8,508 bases of DNA from Thermoplasmata archaeon (GTDB lineage: Archaea; Thermoplasmatota; Thermoplasmata; Thermoplasmatales; Aciduliprofundaceae), in NCBI GenBank assembly GCA_021163705.1, contig JAGGTO010000144.1, positions 1 to 8,508 of the forward strand, given 5' to 3'. A program made the translations under genes and the position numbers. Numbering within the stretch: the stretch's first letter is position 1; every line of letters begins with the position of its first letter. Below, in pieces: positions 6,063-8,508 of this stretch. A model generated the notes under the pieces. That model saw only the letters and a list, made by a program, of their open reading frames with translations, did not search any database and was not told where the DNA came from.

Positions 6063-6353
6063 ATGAAGATGTCACATGGTCCCCGTGCAAGGTCGAGAAA
6101 AAAGATGAGGAAAAAGGTAAGGGAGAGAGGTATGCCTCCTATTCGTAGATATCTTGCGAAGTTTGAGATAGGGGAGAAGGCTGCCATAGATATAGATCCA
6201 TCCGTGCATCACGGTTTTCCCCATCATCGTTTTCAAGGTTTAACGGGTGAAGTTGTGGGTATGCAGGGTCGCGCATACAAGGTTAGGGTTAGAGATGGTG
6301 GAAAATATAAGATACTCATTGTGCATCCAGTTCACCTGAGGAAGGTGAAGTGA
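6063..6353 (+). CDS. rpl21e: Large ribosomal subunit protein eL21
   Basis: This 96-residue protein of the archaeal/eukaryotic-type 50S subunit binds rRNA. The basic N-terminus GPRARSRKKMRKKVRERGMP is characteristic of eL21. It is followed by the SH3-like fold segment FEIGEKAAIDIDPSVHHGFP and the end HPVHLRKVK; length and order are normal for the family. ATG 6063 follows GGTGAT (6053-6058) by 4 bases; ATG 6069 is a second possibility and would remove only two residues. It is the first gene of the usual archaeal order eL21 - Rpo4 - DUF655 - KsgA, and its stop overlaps the Rpo4 start by one base. Confidence 0.96.
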   Translation: MKMSHGPRARSRKKMRKKVRERGMPPIRRYLAKFEIGEKAAIDIDPSVHHGFPHHRFQGLTGEVVGMQGRAYKVRVRDGGKYKILIVHPVHLRKVK

Positions 6354-6667
6354 TGAGAAAATATCTCACCCTTGCGGAGGTTAAGGAGCTTCTGCTAGAG
6401 GAAAATGAAAAAAGAGAGTTAAATGTTCTTCAAAAATCCTCGCTCATTCATGCGGAAGAATTTGCCAGACTAAAGAAGGATGAAGCTCAAAAGCTTGTAG
6501 AGGAGCTCATGAGCCTTGAGTTCGTGGATGAGAAACATGCGGTGAAGATAGCGGATATTCTCCCAATTCATCCAGATCAGGTAAGAGCTATCTATTATAA
6601 GGAGAAAATAGTTTTGCCGCCTGAAGATATTAAGAAGATTCTCGATATAGTGGCCAAATACATTTAA
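6353..6667 (+). CDS. rpoF: DNA-directed RNA polymerase subunit Rpo4 (RpoF, Rpb4 homologue)
   Basis: This 104-residue subunit forms the polymerase stalk with Rpo7, which helps open-complex formation, elongation and transcript binding. The sequence shows YLTLAEVKELLLEENEKREL, then ARLKKDEAQKLVEELMSLEF and KIADILPIHPDQVRAIYYKE, ending in an HRDC-like helical domain, as expected for Rpb4/RPC17. ATG 6353 overlaps the eL21 stop (TGATG) and follows GAAGGTGA (6341-6348); a GTG one codon earlier is less likely. Its place between eL21 and DUF655 supports the call. Confidence 0.93.
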   Translation: MRKYLTLAEVKELLLEENEKRELNVLQKSSLIHAEEFARLKKDEAQKLVEELMSLEFVDEKHAVKIADILPIHPDQVRAIYYKEKIVLPPEDIKKILDIVAKYI

Positions 6668-6680
6668 AGGGGGGCTTGAA

Positions 6681-7229
6681 TTGGAAGATTATGCATATAT
6701 TTTAGATTATTTGCCACAAGGAAGACCCGATGAGAAGAGCTTCAGGAGGGTGCCCCTAGCCATAGCTGTTGGAGAAAAGGAGTTCAAGTTATTTGAGCTT
6801 ATACCTAAACCAAATGTCTCTCTCATAATAGGTGAAAGGATATACATTGGAAAGGATATGGAAAAGAGGGAGAAGATAGAGCATGTTAAAAGAAGAATCG
6901 CATATGACGAGCTTACCAATGCTGCCAAGAGTGAGCTGCCCTATGTTCTTGAGGAGATTGTGAAGAGAAGAGAGGAGGATTTTGTAAGATTTTTCAATGA
7001 AGCCACTCCCATAACAACAAGATTGCATATGCTTGAATTGCTCCCTGGATTAGGTAAAAAAACCATGTGGGCCATACTTGAGGAGCGAAAGAAGGGCCCA
7101 TTCAAAGATTTTGAAGATCTTCGCAGTAGAGTGAAACTGACCCATCATCCGGTTAAGCTCATAGTTAATCGCATAATTTACGAGTTGCAGCACAGGTACG
7201 AGAAGTACAAGATTTTCGTAGCCAGATAA
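6681..7229 (+). CDS. DUF655 family helix-hairpin-helix protein
   Basis: This 182-residue conserved archaeal protein begins MEDYAYILDYLPQGRP. The N-terminal half looks like a small beta-rich OB-type domain (KEFKLFELIPKPN, GERIYIGKD). The C-terminal half contains a helix-hairpin-helix nucleic-acid-binding motif, LELLPGLGKKTMWAILEERK (118-137), followed by GPFKDFEDLRSRV. This suggests DNA or RNA binding. Its usual place between rpoF and ksgA points to a part in transcription, ribosome biogenesis or RNA handling, but no specific function is established that I can read from sequence. The start is TTG 6681, preceded by AAGGGGGG (6667-6674); no in-frame ATG near the family N-terminus competes. It is 13 bases downstream of the Rpo4 stop. 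Confidence 0.9.
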   Translation: MEDYAYILDYLPQGRPDEKSFRRVPLAIAVGEKEFKLFELIPKPNVSLIIGERIYIGKDMEKREKIEHVKRRIAYDELTNAAKSELPYVLEEIVKRREEDFVRFFNEATPITTRLHMLELLPGLGKKTMWAILEERKKGPFKDFEDLRSRVKLTHHPVKLIVNRIIYELQHRYEKYKIFVAR

Positions 7230-7230
7230 T

Positions 7231-7323
7231 TCAGAATTCTAGGACATCTCTGTGGGCAAGCCTTTTCTCTATTTCTGCATGTGTAGATATGGGATACAGG
7301 AAATCAGTCTGGCTGGTTGTAAG
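7231..7323 (-). other. Short minus-strand open frame, protein-like but without a start
   Basis: Reading on the minus strand from 7323 to 7231 gives 30 codons and a TGA, with LTTSQTDFLYPISTHAEIEK followed by RLAHRDVLEF. The composition looks protein-like, and a TTTAAATAG promoter-like box lies just before it. However, an in-frame TAG precedes it (7324-7326) and there is no ATG, GTG or TTG near its beginning. It could be the end of a broken gene or chance. The rest of the 7230-7428 gap shows nothing else recognisable. Confidence 0.12.
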
Positions 7324-7401
7324 CTATTTAAAGTTATTTTTAACAAGAAACCTAAAAATAATCCTGCTTAAAAATATTAATAAATAAAAGATGGAAATTT
7401 T

Positions 7402-7409
7402 TTTAAATA
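7402..7409 (+). promoter_or_regulatory. TATA box of a probably leaderless transcript
   Basis: TTTAAATA (7402-7409) is centred about 24 bases before the ATG at 7429, the normal TATA-to-start-site distance in archaea. Transcription would thus start at or within a few bases of the start codon. No Shine-Dalgarno is present (the preceding bases are GAGAGTGT), consistent with a leaderless mRNA. Confidence 0.6.
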
Positions 7410-7428
7410 AGCTCTTCTATGAGAGTGT

Positions 7429-7866
7429 ATGACTACTCCAGAAGAGGCCACTTTCTTACTAATTCCCTACATAATTATAATCTCAATAATAGATATCTAT
7501 GTCTATTATCATGGTCTATCCCTTTTTGATTCGTTTGGCGATGCAAAAATTATGTGGGGTGGATACTGGCATGAGGCAAGAAAATATGCCCGGGGGATAC
7601 CTAGAGATAGATTAAAGGAAATCTGGAAAAATAATACCTTGTTGATGCTATCATTACATATTCTCCTTCTTGCAAATTTTATACTTCTAGCTTATGGTTA
7701 TTTAGGACTTTTCATATTCCTGATGGTAGTGATGTATCCTTTGAGTTCAATTTTCGTATCTTTCTATACCATTGAGACTCTCAGAAAAGAGTATCTCCTT
7801 CAAAGAGGAGATATGGAAAGATGCATAATGGAAGAAAATCCCCAGTTCCAATGGGAGAAACTATAG
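7429..7866 (+). CDS. Small integral membrane protein of unknown function
   Basis: This is a 145-residue protein that I do not recognise. Three hydrophobic segments are visible: FLLIPYIIIISIIDIYVYYH (about 9-28), LLMLSLHILLLANFILLAYG (about 70-89), and LFIFLMVVMYPLSSIFVSFY (about 93-112). Between segments 1 and 2 is a polar, basic loop (WHEARKYARGIPRDRLKEIW), and the C-terminal tail of about 30 residues is charged (RKEYLLQRGDMERCIMEENP). The start at ATG 7429 is fixed by the TATA box 24 bases upstream. It sits between DUF655 and ksgA, which are often adjacent in euryarchaea, so it looks like a lineage-specific insertion in that block. It is on the same strand but has its own promoter. No signal peptide, metal site or catalytic motif stands out. 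Confidence 0.72.
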   Translation: MTTPEEATFLLIPYIIIISIIDIYVYYHGLSLFDSFGDAKIMWGGYWHEARKYARGIPRDRLKEIWKNNTLLMLSLHILLLANFILLAYGYLGLFIFLMVVMYPLSSIFVSFYTIETLRKEYLLQRGDMERCIMEENPQFQWEKL

Positions 7867-7888
7867 AATCTGTATAATTCATGCAGGT

Positions 7889-7975
7889 GTGAGTATAAAA
7901 GAGGTTTTGAGAGGCAAGAGTGGAGAAAATGCAACAAAAGGCTGTTTGATCGGACTTGTGAGAGAATCAATCTGA
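7889..7975 (+). CDS. Possible 28-aa small protein or gene fragment
   Basis: An open frame runs through IHAGVSIKEVLRGKSGENAT and KGCLIGLVRESI to the TGA at 7973-7975. A GTG at 7889 could start it (MSIKEVLRGKSGE), but no convincing ribosome site precedes it, and the frame is open for several codons further upstream with no better start. It may be a real small protein, the tail of a decayed gene, or chance. It occupies the gap between the membrane protein gene and ksgA. Confidence 0.15.
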   Translation: MSIKEVLRGKSGENATKGCLIGLVRESI

Positions 7976-8000
7976 ATATTTGATAAGAAATCCTGCGAAC

Positions 8001-8010
8001 ATATTTAATA
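8001..8010 (+). promoter_or_regulatory. Probable TATA box of ksgA
   Basis: ATATTTAATA lies 10 bases before the first ATG at 8021 and about 26 bases before the third in-frame ATG at 8033. If it is the true TATA box, transcription begins near 8033 and the mRNA would be leaderless from that ATG. A second candidate, TATTTGATA (about 7977-7985), would give a short leader carrying the weak AGGGA (8011-8015). Confidence 0.4.
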
Positions 8011-8020
8011 AGGGAAAGCA

Positions 8021-8508
8021 ATGCGTATGAAGATGCCCCGTTACAGCCAGAACTTCCTGGTTAATCCCAGAATTGCGGATTTCATTGTTGAGAAGGCGGA
8101 TTTGAGCAGTGAGGATATTGTGCTTGAAATAGGTCCAGGTAAGGGCATATTAACTGCCAGACTTTTGAAAAAATGCAAGGTTTATGCTGTGGAAATTGAT
8201 AGGGATCTGTGTGATTATCTTTCAATATCTTTTCAAGAAGAGATAAAAGAAGGGAGATTGAGTATTATCTGCGGTAACGCTCTTGAGGTGGATTTTCCTG
8301 AATTCACGAAGGTTGTGGCAAATATACCCTATCATATATCCTCCCTGCTCATATTCAAAATTTTAGAGTATAATTTTGAGAAGGGCATACTTATGCTGCA
8401 GCATGAATTTGCCGAGCGGTTATGCGCCAAGCCTGGAAGCAAAAAATATGGAAGGCTCAGTGTTATGATGCACTATAATGGGGAGGCCAGAATATTGAAA
8501 AGAGTCAA
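8021..8508 (+). CDS. ksgA: rRNA adenine N6,N6-dimethyltransferase KsgA/Dim1 (3' end cut by window)
   Basis: This enzyme dimethylates two adjacent adenines in the 3' terminal hairpin of 16S rRNA, using S-adenosylmethionine, late in small-subunit assembly. About 162 residues are visible: RYSQNFLVNPRIADFIVEKA, the SAM-binding motif LEIGPGKGILTARLL (E36-G42 core), the acidic ribose-binding loop VYAVEIDRDL, and the catalytic NIPYHISS (N101-I-P-Y104). The tail, with LMLQHEFAERLCAKPGSKKY, is also typical. The frame stays open to the right edge, so roughly the last third is missing. Three in-frame ATGs (8021, 8027, 8033) precede the conserved part. I list the first, but the TATA position favours 8033 if the transcript is leaderless. 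It completes the eL21-Rpo4-DUF655-KsgA gene order. Confidence 0.95.
   Translation, partial: MRMKMPRYSQNFLVNPRIADFIVEKADLSSEDIVLEIGPGKGILTARLLKKCKVYAVEIDRDLCDYLSISFQEEIKEGRLSIICGNALEVDFPEFTKVVANIPYHISSLLIFKILEYNFEKGILMLQHEFAERLCAKPGSKKYGRLSVMMHYNGEARILKRV

Overview
The window looks like a chromosome segment of a moderately AT-rich euryarchaeon, probably of the Thermoplasmata / Aciduliprofundum (DHVE2) kind. Three things point to archaea: the block rpl21e (eL21) - rpoF (Rpo4) - DUF655 - ksgA, TATA boxes about 25 bases ahead of genes, and GGTGAT/GGAGGT ribosome binding sites with frequent gene overlaps. The lineage is a recognition from gene content and base composition, not a database result.

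Layout. Bases 1-188 are the 3' end of a UbiD-family decarboxylase. Bases 260-5328 hold one tightly packed plus-strand operon with its own TATA box. Its genes are a 30-residue peptide with a Cys-X3-Cys motif near its end, a radical SAM/SPASM peptide maturase, an ASKHA-fold protein of unknown function, an ABC exporter ATPase, an ABC-2 permease, and a CruF-like (carotenoid 1,2-hydratase family) membrane protein. The last five genes overlap one another by 4 to 20 bases. Bases 5329-5986 contain no intact gene, but they do contain a perfect-stem hairpin and the decayed C-terminal end of a DDE transposase. Bases 6009-7229 are the housekeeping cluster eL21, Rpo4 and DUF655. A small membrane-protein gene that appears leaderless (7429-7866) then separates this cluster from ksgA/dim1, which runs off the right edge.

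How the genes may work together. I read the operon as a ribosomally made, post-translationally modified peptide (RiPP) system. The short peptide is the precursor, and the SPASM enzyme would install a radical-made crosslink, most likely at one or both cysteines. The ABC-2 pair would export the product or protect the cell from it. The ASKHA protein and the CruF-like membrane enzyme are not standard RiPP partners and are what make the locus unusual. The CruF-like protein suggests that an isoprenoid lipid is either modified alongside the peptide or is its target. The operon lies between two conserved housekeeping regions next to a transposase relic, which fits an accessory island acquired at this site. 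The chemistry, the product and the mobility are all inference.
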